Below, piece after piece: positions 22,334-30,512 of a DNA stretch of 34,762 bases. Every line of letters starts with the position of its first letter. Position 1 is the stretch's first letter. This DNA comes from Planctomycetota bacterium (lineage in GTDB: Bacteria; Planctomycetota; UBA11346). The notes beneath the pieces are model-generated. The model worked only from the letters and a program-made list of their open reading frames with translations. It was not told where the DNA came from and made no database searches. Where the stretch lies: NCBI GenBank assembly GCA_025055595.1, contig JANWWU010000015.1:1-34762 (forward strand). The letters run 5' to 3'. The translations under genes were made by a program, and so were the position numbers.

Positions 22334-24610
22334 ATGGCCCACGACGACAGCAGCGCCTCGCCGGGGAGCGCGGAGACGCCCCGGCTCGCAGGCGAGCCGC
22401 CGCCGGCGACGATGCCCCGCGGCGATGAACGAACGCAACTCATTGAAACGCTTCAGGACGCGATCAGCGCCCGCCGTCAGGAGGCGGGTGGCGCCCGCGA
22501 GGGCCCGGAGGAGATCGACCTCAGCGTCATCGCTGCGATCGACGAGGCCCAGCCCTCGGCCGCCGAGCCGCGCGCCAGCGGCGAGACCGGCGACGAGGGC
22601 GAGGAGGAGCCCGGCGACGATGCGGCGACGGACGAAGCGGAGACCCGCCGGCGACGCCGCCGGCGCCGCCGCCGCGGCGCGGGGCAGACGGAGTCGGCGC
22701 TTGCGGGCACAGCGCCGCCAAGCGGCACCGCACCCGCAGGCGAAGCGGCGCCCCCGCCCGCGCCGCCCCCACCGTGCCCGACAGCCGGTCAAGAGCCGCG
22801 CCCGCCGCGCCCGCGGCTGAGCGCCCCGCAGCGACCGCTCGGCAGCGTGCTCGATCGCCTTTGCGCCTTCACCCGTGGCATCCTCGAGCTCTGCGATCCC
22901 CAGACCCCGACCTGGGCCCAGCCGAGGCTCGCCGAGCTGCTCGCCGAGGCCGGCGTCGTGCCGACGCCCTGCCAGGGGCTGCCGCACCCCGACTTCCACC
23001 ACGTTGTCGGCGCGGTCAGCGGGGCCGCGGTCCCGGCGGGGCACATCGCCGAGATCGTCTCGCCCGGCTTCTGCCTGCGCGGCGATCGCGGCGACCTCTT
23101 CCCGCTCCGAAAGGCCGAGGTGCGGATTGCCGAGGGCGAGCGGCGCCCCGAGCCCCCGCCCGAGCGCGCGGCCGAGACGGCCAGCGATCCGGCGACATCA
23201 GCTGTCTCCCCGGCGGAGGAGGCGAAGCCCCCTCAAGCCGTTGCGTCCCCAACCCCTCCCCGTCCCCCCGCTGGTCGCGATCCGCATCGTCAGCACCCCC
23301 CGGAGTCGCCGCAGCTGGCACCGCCCCTGCCGCTGGCGGCGCAGACCCCGGAGGAGCTCGCCGAGCGGCCGAAGGCCGAAGGCTTTCGCGCCCTCGGCCT
23401 CAACGATCAGATCCTCGCCGACATCGCAGCGCTCGGCTGGCAGGAGCCGACGCCGATCCAGCGCGCCGCCATCCCGCTGGCGTTGGCCCGCCGCGACATC
23501 CTCGGCCAGGCCCAGACCGGAACCGGCAAGACCGGGGCCTATGCGCTGCCGCTGCTGCAGCGGCTTTATGCGATCGAGCGCCCGCGCGGGTCCCCGCCCG
23601 TCGGCCTCGTCCTCACCCCGACTCGTGAGCTCGCGCGGCAGGTCTACGAGCAACTGCTCAGGATGGCTGGCAGCAGCGGGGCTCGCTGCGCGGTGATCTA
23701 CGGCGGGGTGTCGATGGAGGAGCAGATCCGCGCCCTGGCGCGCCGCCCGCACCTCGTCGTCGGCACCCCGGGGCGGATCATCGATCACCTGCGGCGGAAG
23801 ACGCTCGACCTCAGCGCGCTCGACGTGCTGGTGCTCGACGAAGCCGATCAGATGCTCGACATCGGCTTCTGGCCCGATGTGCAGTACATCGTCGGCCACA
23901 CCCCGCATGGCCGGCAGGTCCTGCTGTTTTCCGCCACCTTTCCGCCACCGATCCGCGAGCTGGCCAGCCAGCACCTGCGGCAGCCCGAGCACATCTGCAT
24001 CGCCCCGCAGCAGGTCACCGTCGAGCAGGTCGACCAGGCCTACATCGCCGTCGCCGCCGAGCGCAAGACCGAGCTGCTCGACCACTTCATCGAGCGCTTC
24101 GATCCGCCCCAGCTCGTCGTCTTCTGCAAGACCAAGCATCAGACCGACCGCGTCGCCGAGGTCCTGCAGCGGCGCGGCAAGAGCGTCGCCGCGATCCACG
24201 GCGATCTGCCGCAGTCGCGGCGCGAGAAGACCCTCGACGCCTTCCGCCGCGGCGAGCTGCAGTGCCTGGTCGCGACCAATGTCGCCGCGCGCGGCCTCGA
24301 TATCCCGACGGTCAGCCATGTCGTCAACTACGATGTTCCGGAGACGCCGGAGGAGTATGTGCACCGCATCGGCCGCACTGCGCGCAACGGCGCCCCGGGC
24401 ATCGCCCGCACTTTCGTCACTCCCGACGACGGCCAGTTCCTGATCGAGATCGAGAAGCACATCGGCCTGCTGCTGCCTGAAGAGCGCATCCCGGGCTTCA
24501 GCGATCAGGCAGCCAGCGAGCAGCGCGGCATCCTCGCCGAGACGGCGCCCGGCAGCGTGCAGCTGCTCAAGCCGCTCACCGGACCGATCCGGCTCGGCCG
24601 CCGCCGCTGA
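22334..24610 (+). CDS. DEAD-box RNA helicase with embedded GrpE-like domain
   Basis: 758 aa. Residues 1-165 are low complexity: an acidic stretch, a run of ten arginines (105-114) and a Pro/Ala-rich linker. Residues about 168-266 resemble GrpE: a helix bundle (SVLDRLCAFTRGILEL ... LAELLAEAGVVP), then LPHPDFHHVVGAV, PAGHIAEIVSPGFCLRG and RKAEVRI, in the order of the GrpE beta domain. A second Pro-rich linker leads to the helicase: Q motif Phe350/Gln376, AQTGTGKT (393-400), PTRELA, TPGRI, DEAD (502-505), SAT (533-535), VVFCKT, ARGLDI and HRIGRTAR. The tail is about 60 residues. ATG 22334; SD weak. The helicase call is firm; the GrpE call rests on pattern comparison. Confidence 0.95.
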   Translation: MAHDDSSASPGSAETPRLAGEPPPATMPRGDERTQLIETLQDAISARRQEAGGAREGPEEIDLSVIAAIDEAQPSAAEPRASGETGDEGEEEPGDDAATDEAETRRRRRRRRRRGAGQTESALAGTAPPSGTAPAGEAAPPPAPPPPCPTAGQEPRPPRPRLSAPQRPLGSVLDRLCAFTRGILELCDPQTPTWAQPRLAELLAEAGVVPTPCQGLPHPDFHHVVGAVSGAAVPAGHIAEIVSPGFCLRGDRGDLFPLRKAEVRIAEGERRPEPPPERAAETASDPATSAVSPAEEAKPPQAVASPTPPRPPAGRDPHRQHPPESPQLAPPLPLAAQTPEELAERPKAEGFRALGLNDQILADIAALGWQEPTPIQRAAIPLALARRDILGQAQTGTGKTGAYALPLLQRLYAIERPRGSPPVGLVLTPTRELARQVYEQLLRMAGSSGARCAVIYGGVSMEEQIRALARRPHLVVGTPGRIIDHLRRKTLDLSALDVLVLDEADQMLDIGFWPDVQYIVGHTPHGRQVLLFSATFPPPIRELASQHLRQPEHICIAPQQVTVEQVDQAYIAVAAERKTELLDHFIERFDPPQLVVFCKTKHQTDRVAEVLQRRGKSVAAIHGDLPQSRREKTLDAFRRGELQCLVATNVAARGLDIPTVSHVVNYDVPETPEEYVHRIGRTARNGAPGIARTFVTPDDGQFLIEIEKHIGLLLPEERIPGFSDQAASEQRGILAETAPGSVQLLKPLTGPIRLGRRR

Positions 24611-24683
24611 GCGCCCAAGGCCCGCCCGCGATCGCTGCACGCTGCGGGCTTGCCTGCGGTGGCCGAGCGCTTCCAATGCGGCC

Positions 24684-25445
24684 ATGCGCCTCATCGTCTG
24701 CAACGACCGCGAGGATGCCGCAAGTCGCCTCGCCGACCTGCTGGCGGAGGCGCTGATCGCCCAGCCGGCGATCAACCTCGGGCTCTCGGCCGGCACGACC
24801 AGCGTCCTGGCCTACATCCAGCTCGTGCGCCGCTTCCACGCCGGCGGCTTCAGCTTCCGGCAGGCGACGACCTTCAACACCGACGAGTACATCGGCCTCA
24901 AGCCGACCGACCACCGCTCGACGCGCTACGTGATGAATGCCAACTTGTTCTACCTCGTCGACATTCCGCGCGAGCAGACCTTCGTGCCGCGCGGCGATGT
25001 CAGCGATCTCGAGGCCGAGTGCAAGGCCTTCGATCTGCTGATTGCGGCGCGCGGCGGCCTCGACCTCGTCGTCCTCGGGCTCGGTCACAATGGCCATGTC
25101 GGACTGAACGAGCCGGGCAGCTCGCCGCGCAGCCGGACCCGGGTGGTACAGCTGACGGCCTCGACCTTGGCCGCGGTCTCGAGCGGCGAGCGCTTCCGCA
25201 GCGTCGACGAGGTGCCGCCGCAGGCGATCTCGATGGGCATGGCGCAGATCCTCGAAGCGCGTCGCGTCCTGTTGATCGCCACCGGGCTCGGCAAGGCGGA
25301 AGCGGTGTCGCGCATGCTGACGGCCCGCGCCAGCCCGGGCGTGCCGGCGAGCTTGTTGACCGGGCACCCCGATTGCGTGCTGATCGCTGATCACGCCGCC
25401 CTCGGGCAGACGCCCAAAGAACTCGTCGCGAGCCTCAGCGCATGA
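24684..25445 (+). CDS. nagB: Glucosamine-6-phosphate deaminase/isomerase family
   Basis: 253 aa. Converts glucosamine-6-phosphate to fructose-6-phosphate and ammonia; 6-phosphogluconolactonase is the related alternative. Motifs: GLSAGTTSVLAYIQL (phosphate loop, 33-47), FNTDEY (Asp67/Glu68), and GLGHNGHVGLNEPGSS with His138 and Glu143. Position 136 is Asn where the E. coli enzyme has Asp141; other NagB proteins appear to share this. GISM-like ISMGMAQIL follows. NagA is not nearby. The stop overlaps the DUF4954 start (ATGA), beginning a chain of coupled genes. The start ATG at 24684 has no clear SD. Confidence 0.88.
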   Translation: MRLIVCNDREDAASRLADLLAEALIAQPAINLGLSAGTTSVLAYIQLVRRFHAGGFSFRQATTFNTDEYIGLKPTDHRSTRYVMNANLFYLVDIPREQTFVPRGDVSDLEAECKAFDLLIAARGGLDLVVLGLGHNGHVGLNEPGSSPRSRTRVVQLTASTLAAVSSGERFRSVDEVPPQAISMGMAQILEARRVLLIATGLGKAEAVSRMLTARASPGVPASLLTGHPDCVLIADHAALGQTPKELVASLSA

Positions 25446-27373
25446 ACGATACCCCCGCGAACGGTGTGCCGACCAGCGAGCAGCCGCGCCCAGAGCGGCT
25501 GCCGCCGCCGGCCGATCTGGCGACGGTGGCGGCGCGGATCGCCGCCGCCAGCGAGCTCGGCGACACCGCCCGCGCCATCGCCCGCCGGCCCGACAACGCC
25601 CTCGGCCTGCTGCTGCGACCGCTGACCGCGCAGGAGATCGCGGTGATGGAGGCCGCGGGCTGCCGCGCCGACGACTGGCGGCAGGTCCAGGTCGCGGAGG
25701 ACTTCGACTGCTTCCGGGTGCGCCGCACGACTTTCCGCGGCCGCTGCTGCATCGGCCGCTGCGCCGGCGACCTCGAGGTGCTGCCGGGGATCCGCCTGCC
25801 CTCGGGGATCAGCGACAGCACGCTGATCGACTGCCAGATCGGCAACGGCTGCGTGATCGAGGGCGTGCGCTTCGCCGCCAAGGCGGTGATCGAGCGCGAG
25901 GCGGTGCTGCTCGATGTCGGCTCGCTGACCGGCAGCGGCCAGGCGACCTATGGCTGCGCCCAGGCGCCCTCGCTCGGCATCGAGACCGGGGGCCGCGAAG
26001 TGCCGTTCTGGGCGGCGATGACCGTCGACGATGCCGCGCTGATCGCTCGCTGCCGCGCCGATGGCGCCGGGCAGAGCGCGGTGCGCGAGGCGCATGCCGC
26101 CTATCTGGCGGCGATCCGCAGCCCGGTGACCTGGGTGCGGCGCGGCGCGCGCATCCTGCACACCGAGCGCGTGCACGACGCCTGGATCGGCGCCGCCGCC
26201 GTCATCCACCATGCCTTGGAGGTGGTCGACACCGCTGTCCTCTCCTCGAGCGAGGAGCCGACGCGGATCGCCGGCGGTGCGACCGTCCAGCGGGCCCTGC
26301 TGCAGCACGGCGTGGTCGTCGATGGCGGCAGCATCGTGCGCGAGAGCGCCATCCTCGAGCACGCTTCAGTCGTCGATCATGCCTGCGTCATCGGCTCGCT
26401 GATCGGCCCCAACACCCATGTCGCCAAGGGCGAGATCACGGCCTCCTTGGTCGGGCCCTTCGTCGGCTTCCATCACCAGTCGCTGCTGATCGCCGCCTTC
26501 TGGCCGGAAGGCAAGGGCAACATCGCCTACGGCGCGATGGTCGGCAGCAACCACACCGGCCGCGCTCCCGACCAGGAGATTTGGCCTGGCGAGGGCACCT
26601 TCTGGGGCCTCGGCTGTGCGATCCGTCAGCCCGCCGATTTCAGCGAGGCGCCCTACACCGTCATCCAGATGGGCTGCTCGACGCTGCCGCAGAAGGTCCG
26701 CTTCCCTTTCAGCCTGATCAGCGTACCGGCCGAGCCGCTGGCCGAGGAAGACGACCATGTGCCGCGGGCCTACAACGAGATCGTCCCGGCCTGGGTCCTG
26801 TGCGCTAACGCCTACGGCCTGGCGCGCGCCGAGATGAAGTTCGCGGCCCGCGACCGCAGCCGCCGACACCGCATCGAGTACCTGGTGCTGCGCCCGGACA
26901 CCATGCGTCTGGTGCGCGCCGCCCGCGATCGCCTGCGCGCGGTCGCGGGCGATCGGCGGGTCTGGCTGGAGAGCGAGATCGAGGGCCTCGGCAAGAACTT
27001 CCTGCGCGAGGAGAACCGCCGGAAGGCGATCCGCATCTACGAGCAGGCGATGCTGCGCTACGCCCTGCGCATCCTGCTCGCCGAGCGCGAGGGACGCATC
27101 AGCATTCCCGGTTCGGCCGAGCTCGCCCACGCCTTCGCCGATGAGCTGCTGCCGGGGACCTCTTTCCCAGAGCGCATGCGGCGCTTGCTGGAGATCGAAC
27201 GCGCCAACGCCGAGCTCGTCGAAGACAGCAAGCGCCGCGACGACGAGCGCGGAGCGCGGATCATTCCGGGCTACGCCGACGCCCATGTCAGCGCCGCCGA
27301 CGATCCCGTCGTCAAGGAAGCCTGGGCGCGCCTGCGGCGCACCGAGGAACGGGTGGCGAGGGTGCTCGCATGA
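25442..27373 (+). CDS. DUF4954 family left-handed beta-helix protein
   Basis: 643 aa. The core (about 100-400) consists of hexapeptide-type turns (for example LIDCQIGNGCVIEGVRF, SIVRESAILEHASVVDHACVIGSLIGPNTHVAKG) as in left-handed beta-helix acyl- and nucleotidyl-transferases. The diagnostic block is NIAYGAMVGSNHTGRAPDQE followed by WPGEGTFWGLG (360-391), then PQKVRFPFSLI. I recognise this as DUF4954, known from Bacteroidetes, spirochaetes and related phyla, with no established function. The C-terminal 200 residues are alpha-helical and charged. It is coupled at both ends (ATGA to nagB, ATGA to the HAD gene), suggesting a sugar-phosphate or sugar-nucleotide role. Confidence 0.9.
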   Translation: MNDTPANGVPTSEQPRPERLPPPADLATVAARIAAASELGDTARAIARRPDNALGLLLRPLTAQEIAVMEAAGCRADDWRQVQVAEDFDCFRVRRTTFRGRCCIGRCAGDLEVLPGIRLPSGISDSTLIDCQIGNGCVIEGVRFAAKAVIEREAVLLDVGSLTGSGQATYGCAQAPSLGIETGGREVPFWAAMTVDDAALIARCRADGAGQSAVREAHAAYLAAIRSPVTWVRRGARILHTERVHDAWIGAAAVIHHALEVVDTAVLSSSEEPTRIAGGATVQRALLQHGVVVDGGSIVRESAILEHASVVDHACVIGSLIGPNTHVAKGEITASLVGPFVGFHHQSLLIAAFWPEGKGNIAYGAMVGSNHTGRAPDQEIWPGEGTFWGLGCAIRQPADFSEAPYTVIQMGCSTLPQKVRFPFSLISVPAEPLAEEDDHVPRAYNEIVPAWVLCANAYGLARAEMKFAARDRSRRHRIEYLVLRPDTMRLVRAARDRLRAVAGDRRVWLESEIEGLGKNFLREENRRKAIRIYEQAMLRYALRILLAEREGRISIPGSAELAHAFADELLPGTSFPERMRRLLEIERANAELVEDSKRRDDERGARIIPGYADAHVSAADDPVVKEAWARLRRTEERVARVLA

Positions 27374-27945
27374 GCGAGGACCTCAGCGGACAGTTCGGGT
27401 CGGCGACCGTCATCCCCCACGATGTCGCGCTGCTGATTCTCGATTGCTTCGAGACGCTGATCGCGCTGCGCGGCCGCGCCTATGTGCCGCGGCGCGGGGT
27501 GATCGAGTTCCTCGACCACTTCACCATCACGCGCCCGGAGACCCCGCGCGTCGTCGTCTCCGATGCCGAGCAGTCGACGGTCGAGGCGGCGCTGGTCCAG
27601 GCCGGCCTCATCGAGCGGCTCACCGCGATCATCGGGGCTCCGACCTCGTTGGCCGTCCACTCCGATGGCCGGCAGCTCAAGCGGCTCGATGCGATCGTCG
27701 ATCAGTTTCGGGCCCCGGTCCACCGCACGATCTTCATCGGCGACAGCCCGCTCGATGCCCAGGCCGCGCACTACCACCGCATCCCCTTCATCCGCGTCCC
27801 GCGCTCCGAGGACGAGAACTTCTCGTTCGCCTGCCTGATCAGCGGTCCGAGCCGCTACCAGAGCGCGGAGTTTTCCGCGCTGTTCCTGCAGCAGTATCTG
27901 CGCCACCGTGGCCAGACGGACCCGCCACCTCCCGACCGCCGCTGA
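27370..27945 (+). CDS. HAD-superfamily hydrolase
   Basis: 191 aa. Motif I is LILDCFETL with nucleophile Asp25; the +2 acid of typical phosphatases is replaced by Phe27, as in the D-x-F-x-T pattern of haloacid-dehalogenase-like and phosphonatase-like members. Motif II Ser64 (VVVSDAE), motif III Lys104 and motif IV FIGDSPLDAQAA (Asp125, Asp129) are intact. The missing +2 Asp makes a classic phosphomonoesterase less certain. The tail is Pro-rich. It overlaps DUF4954 by ATGA and plsC by 38 nt. A substrate within amino-sugar phosphate metabolism is plausible from context only. Confidence 0.85.
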   Translation: MSEDLSGQFGSATVIPHDVALLILDCFETLIALRGRAYVPRRGVIEFLDHFTITRPETPRVVVSDAEQSTVEAALVQAGLIERLTAIIGAPTSLAVHSDGRQLKRLDAIVDQFRAPVHRTIFIGDSPLDAQAAHYHRIPFIRVPRSEDENFSFACLISGPSRYQSAEFSALFLQQYLRHRGQTDPPPPDRR

Positions 27946-28597
27946 CCTCATCCATCTCCTCGGCGGGCTGTTCCTGCGCTGGTGGCTGACGCTCGGCTTC
28001 CGGCTGACGGTGCGCCGCGCCGCCCCCGCGCCGGAGGGGGCGGTGCTCTATGCCTGCAATCATCGCAGCTTCCTCGACCCGCCGCTGGTCGGCCTGTGCA
28101 GCCGTGAGCCGCTGTGCTACTTCGCGCGCTCCTCGCTGTGGCGCAATCCCGCCATCGCCGCCTTCCTCGAGCTGTTCCGCGGCATTCCCGTTGACCGCGA
28201 GCGCCCGCTGGCGACCAGCGTCAGCGGCGCCGTCGCCCGCTTGCAGGACGGCTGGCCGGTGCTGATCTTCCCCGAGGGCACGCGCACCAAGACCGGGCGG
28301 CTCGGGGCGCTGCGCGAGGGACCGGCGCTGATCGCGCGGCGCGCCGCGGTCGCCGTCGTGCCGGTGTACATCTGGCGCAGCGAGCGCTGCTGGCCCTGCG
28401 GTCGCGCGCTGCCGCGCCTCGCCGGGCCGCGGCTCGAGATCCGCTTCGGCCGGCCGATGCGCCCGCCGCCGACTCTGGCGCCGCGGCAGGCCGATCGTTG
28501 GCTGACGCGCGCGCTCGCCGCTTGGCTGCAGGCGCAGGAGCGCGCGCTGTTCGGCCGGGTTGCGCCTTCGGGCTCGGGCGCAGGATGCCCGCCATGA
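27908..28597 (+). CDS. plsC: 1-acyl-sn-glycerol-3-phosphate acyltransferase family
   Basis: 229 aa. Acylates lysophosphatidate at the inner membrane. Block I NHRSFLD (His52, Asp57), block II RGIPVDR (91-97), block III FPEGTRTKTG (121-130) and block IV VVPVYIW are all present. A hydrophobic helix at about 14-34 anchors it. The GTG at 27908 overlaps the HAD gene by 38 nt; I see no clear in-frame ATG further on that keeps the N-terminal helix. The 3' end overlaps the lepB ATG (ATGA). Other acyl acceptors (ornithine lipids, glycolipids) are known for relatives. Confidence 0.9.
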   Translation: MARRTRHLPTAADLIHLLGGLFLRWWLTLGFRLTVRRAAPAPEGAVLYACNHRSFLDPPLVGLCSREPLCYFARSSLWRNPAIAAFLELFRGIPVDRERPLATSVSGAVARLQDGWPVLIFPEGTRTKTGRLGALREGPALIARRAAVAVVPVYIWRSERCWPCGRALPRLAGPRLEIRFGRPMRPPPTLAPRQADRWLTRALAAWLQAQERALFGRVAPSGSGAGCPP

Positions 28598-30240
28598 GCG
28601 AGGCCGGCGGCGCGCGCGAGCGGCTGTGGGAGATCCTCGGCGCCAGCGACGACCCCGCGGAGCGCCCGCTGCCGGAGTGGCGGCGACGCCTGCACCGCTT
28701 CTGCGAGAACTGGATCTTCGCCCTGGTCATCGCCTTCTGCATCCGCCACTTCGCGCTCGAGCTGTTCCGCATCCCCTCGGCTTCGATGGAGCCGCTGCTG
28801 CTCGGCGACCCCGGCCTCTTCAAGGGCGACTTCGTCGTCGTCGACAAGCTCTCGCCGCGCTGGCGCGACTTCCAGCGCTGGGACGTCGCGGTGTTCCAGT
28901 ACCCGGTGCCGGAAGTGGAGAGCGGGAAGGGCGCGCGCGCCCGCCCCGCCCGCGCTGCCAGCGGCGAGCAGCTCGCGCATCCGCTGTGGAATCCGGTGCT
29001 CGGCGGCAACTTCGTCAAGCGCATCGTCGCTCTGCCCGGCGAGCGCTTCTACATCCGCGGCGGCGATGTCTTCATCGCGCAGGGCGAGCAGTGGGTCATC
29101 CCGCCGAAGCCGGCCGACCTGCAGGAGCGCCTGTGGCAGGCGATCTACCGCGCCGGCGATCAGCCGGCCTATCAGCCGTGGCGCAGCAGCGAAGGTCTCG
29201 CCTGGTCGCTGTCCGGCGCGCAGCTGACCCTGCGCGGCGAGGGACGCCTGCACTTCACCCAGCCGCTGCGCAATGTCTACGTCAAGGACGGCTCGGTCGC
29301 GGTGCGCCGCCTCGGCTCGAGCGACAGCTACACGCGCATCGATGGCATCGGCCTGACCCGACCGCAGTTCGCCTACGGCGGCGAGATCGGCTCGCTCTGG
29401 GACCTCGAGCGCTGGGACCTGCGGCGCGTCACCAGCGCCGACATGGACGACCCCAACCGCGGCACCCGCCTCAACGACCTGATGCGCGAGTGGACCGGCG
29501 ATCTGCGGGTCGGCGCGCGGCTGCAGCAGCTGCGCGGCGAGCTGCGCGTCGTCCTCCTCGCCCAGGCGCCGAACGCCGCGGCCCCGCAGCGCACGCTGCG
29601 CCTGACCCTGCGGCCCGATGGCTGGCGGCTGGAGATCGAGAGCGGGGAGCGCCGCTGGGCGAACGCGGGACAGGAGGCGCTCCTTGGGCGCTGGATCGAG
29701 GTCGCGCAGGTCGATGCCCAGGCGATCGTCCGCATCGATGGGCAGGAGCGGCACCGCGGCGAGCTGCCCTGGTGCGATCCCAATCTGCATCGCCCGGCGC
29801 TCGCGCTGGAGTGCGCCGGCGAGGCGGAGCTCGGCGAGCTGACGATCGCGCGCGACATCCACTACACCGCCAAGGGCTTCCTGGTGCCGGCAGCGGAGGC
29901 CGGCGATCCCGAGGCGGTGCGCGCGCAGCTTGCGACGCGCCTTCCGGACGCCGAAGACCGCGATCAGGCCTATGCCGCGCTCGTCGGCCTGCCGCGGCGC
30001 GTGCGGGGGCAGCTGCTCGGCCTGCCGCCCGAGGCCCTGACGCGCGCCCAGGCGACGCGCGCCTACGGCAGCGGGCCGCAGGATCCGGTCCAGGTGCCCG
30101 CCGGCTGCTACTTCGTTCTCGGCGACAACAGCCCCTTGTCGCTCGACAGCCGGGAGTGGGGCTTCGTGCCCGCGGAGAACCTGCGCGGTCGCGGCTTCCT
30201 CATCATCTTCCCGCCCGCGCGCTGGGGGACGATCCGGTGA
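28594..30240 (+). CDS. lepB: Signal peptidase I with about 350-residue insertion
   Basis: 548 aa, about twice the common length. After one transmembrane helix (38-57), box B IPSASMEPLL holds the catalytic Ser64 and box D FVKRIVALPGE the general base Lys142. Box E, GDNSPLSLDSREWG, appears only near residue 510. The residues between (about 152-505) include Trp/Arg-rich strands and a LamG/concanavalin-like portion (TLRLTLRPDGWRLEIESG, IVRIDGQERHRGELPW). The insertion should face the periplasm with the active site. ATG 28594 overlaps plsC; an ATG at 28585 is in frame. It removes signal peptides from exported proteins. Large inserts occur in planctomycete LepB as I recall, but I cannot confirm this one. 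Confidence 0.9.
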   Translation: MSEAGGARERLWEILGASDDPAERPLPEWRRRLHRFCENWIFALVIAFCIRHFALELFRIPSASMEPLLLGDPGLFKGDFVVVDKLSPRWRDFQRWDVAVFQYPVPEVESGKGARARPARAASGEQLAHPLWNPVLGGNFVKRIVALPGERFYIRGGDVFIAQGEQWVIPPKPADLQERLWQAIYRAGDQPAYQPWRSSEGLAWSLSGAQLTLRGEGRLHFTQPLRNVYVKDGSVAVRRLGSSDSYTRIDGIGLTRPQFAYGGEIGSLWDLERWDLRRVTSADMDDPNRGTRLNDLMREWTGDLRVGARLQQLRGELRVVLLAQAPNAAAPQRTLRLTLRPDGWRLEIESGERRWANAGQEALLGRWIEVAQVDAQAIVRIDGQERHRGELPWCDPNLHRPALALECAGEAELGELTIARDIHYTAKGFLVPAAEAGDPEAVRAQLATRLPDAEDRDQAYAALVGLPRRVRGQLLGLPPEALTRAQATRAYGSGPQDPVQVPAGCYFVLGDNSPLSLDSREWGFVPAENLRGRGFLIIFPPARWGTIR

Positions 30241-30308
30241 GCGGGGGCCGCGCGCCTCGGCCCGGCGAGCGCGGCGCCCGGCTGACGACGCGCCCGGCGC
30301 AGGCCGCG

Positions 30309-30323
30309 CCGCTAGGCGGTTTT
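30309..30323 (+). terminator. Weak terminator candidate after lepB
   Basis: CCGC-TAG-GCGG followed by TTTT at 30320-30323. The stem is only 4 bp, though all G-C. It follows the long nagB-lepB chain by about 70 nt, a sensible place. It overlaps the first TTTTCCACA element. Confidence 0.25.
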
Positions 30324-30512
30324 CCACAGAGCGCCGGGGGCGCGCGCCAGCGCGCGTTTCGTTCCCACCCGCAACCAACCTCGAAACTACACGCGATCTT
30401 TTCCGATAAGCCCTTTCTGCAAATAGATGTTGCTCAAGAGAACCGGCGTTGCGGCAGGGCCGAGCGCGTAGCCCGCCCGCGGCCTCGCCGCGCTATCCAC
30501 CAGTTTTCCACA
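30320..30512. promoter_or_regulatory. AT-richer intergenic island with two TTTTCCACA elements
   Basis: Within the 271-nt gap 30241-30511, positions about 30358-30440 are visibly richer in A+T than the rest of the window. TTTTCCACA occurs at 30320-30328 and 30504-30512, one mismatch from the DnaA-box consensus TTATCCACA; CTATCCACC at 30493-30501 is a poorer match. A weak promoter pair is TCGAAA (30381-30386) with GATAAG (30405-30410), 18-nt spacer, facing lptB. Most likely this holds the lptB promoter; an origin-like role is speculative. Confidence 0.4.

Noticed and set aside
22317-22339. Perfect TTGACA (-35) upstream of the helicase gene
   Set aside because: The position 17 nt downstream lies inside the coding start and reads CACGAC, with no -10 likeness.
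25080-25120. NagB Asn136 in place of the E. coli catalytic Asp141 as a sign of inactivity
   Set aside because: From memory, other active NagB proteins have G-x-N-G-H here; His138 and Glu143 are kept.
30241-30511. A small gene in the longest intergenic gap
   Set aside because: Frames there have no start with an SD and no protein-like composition.
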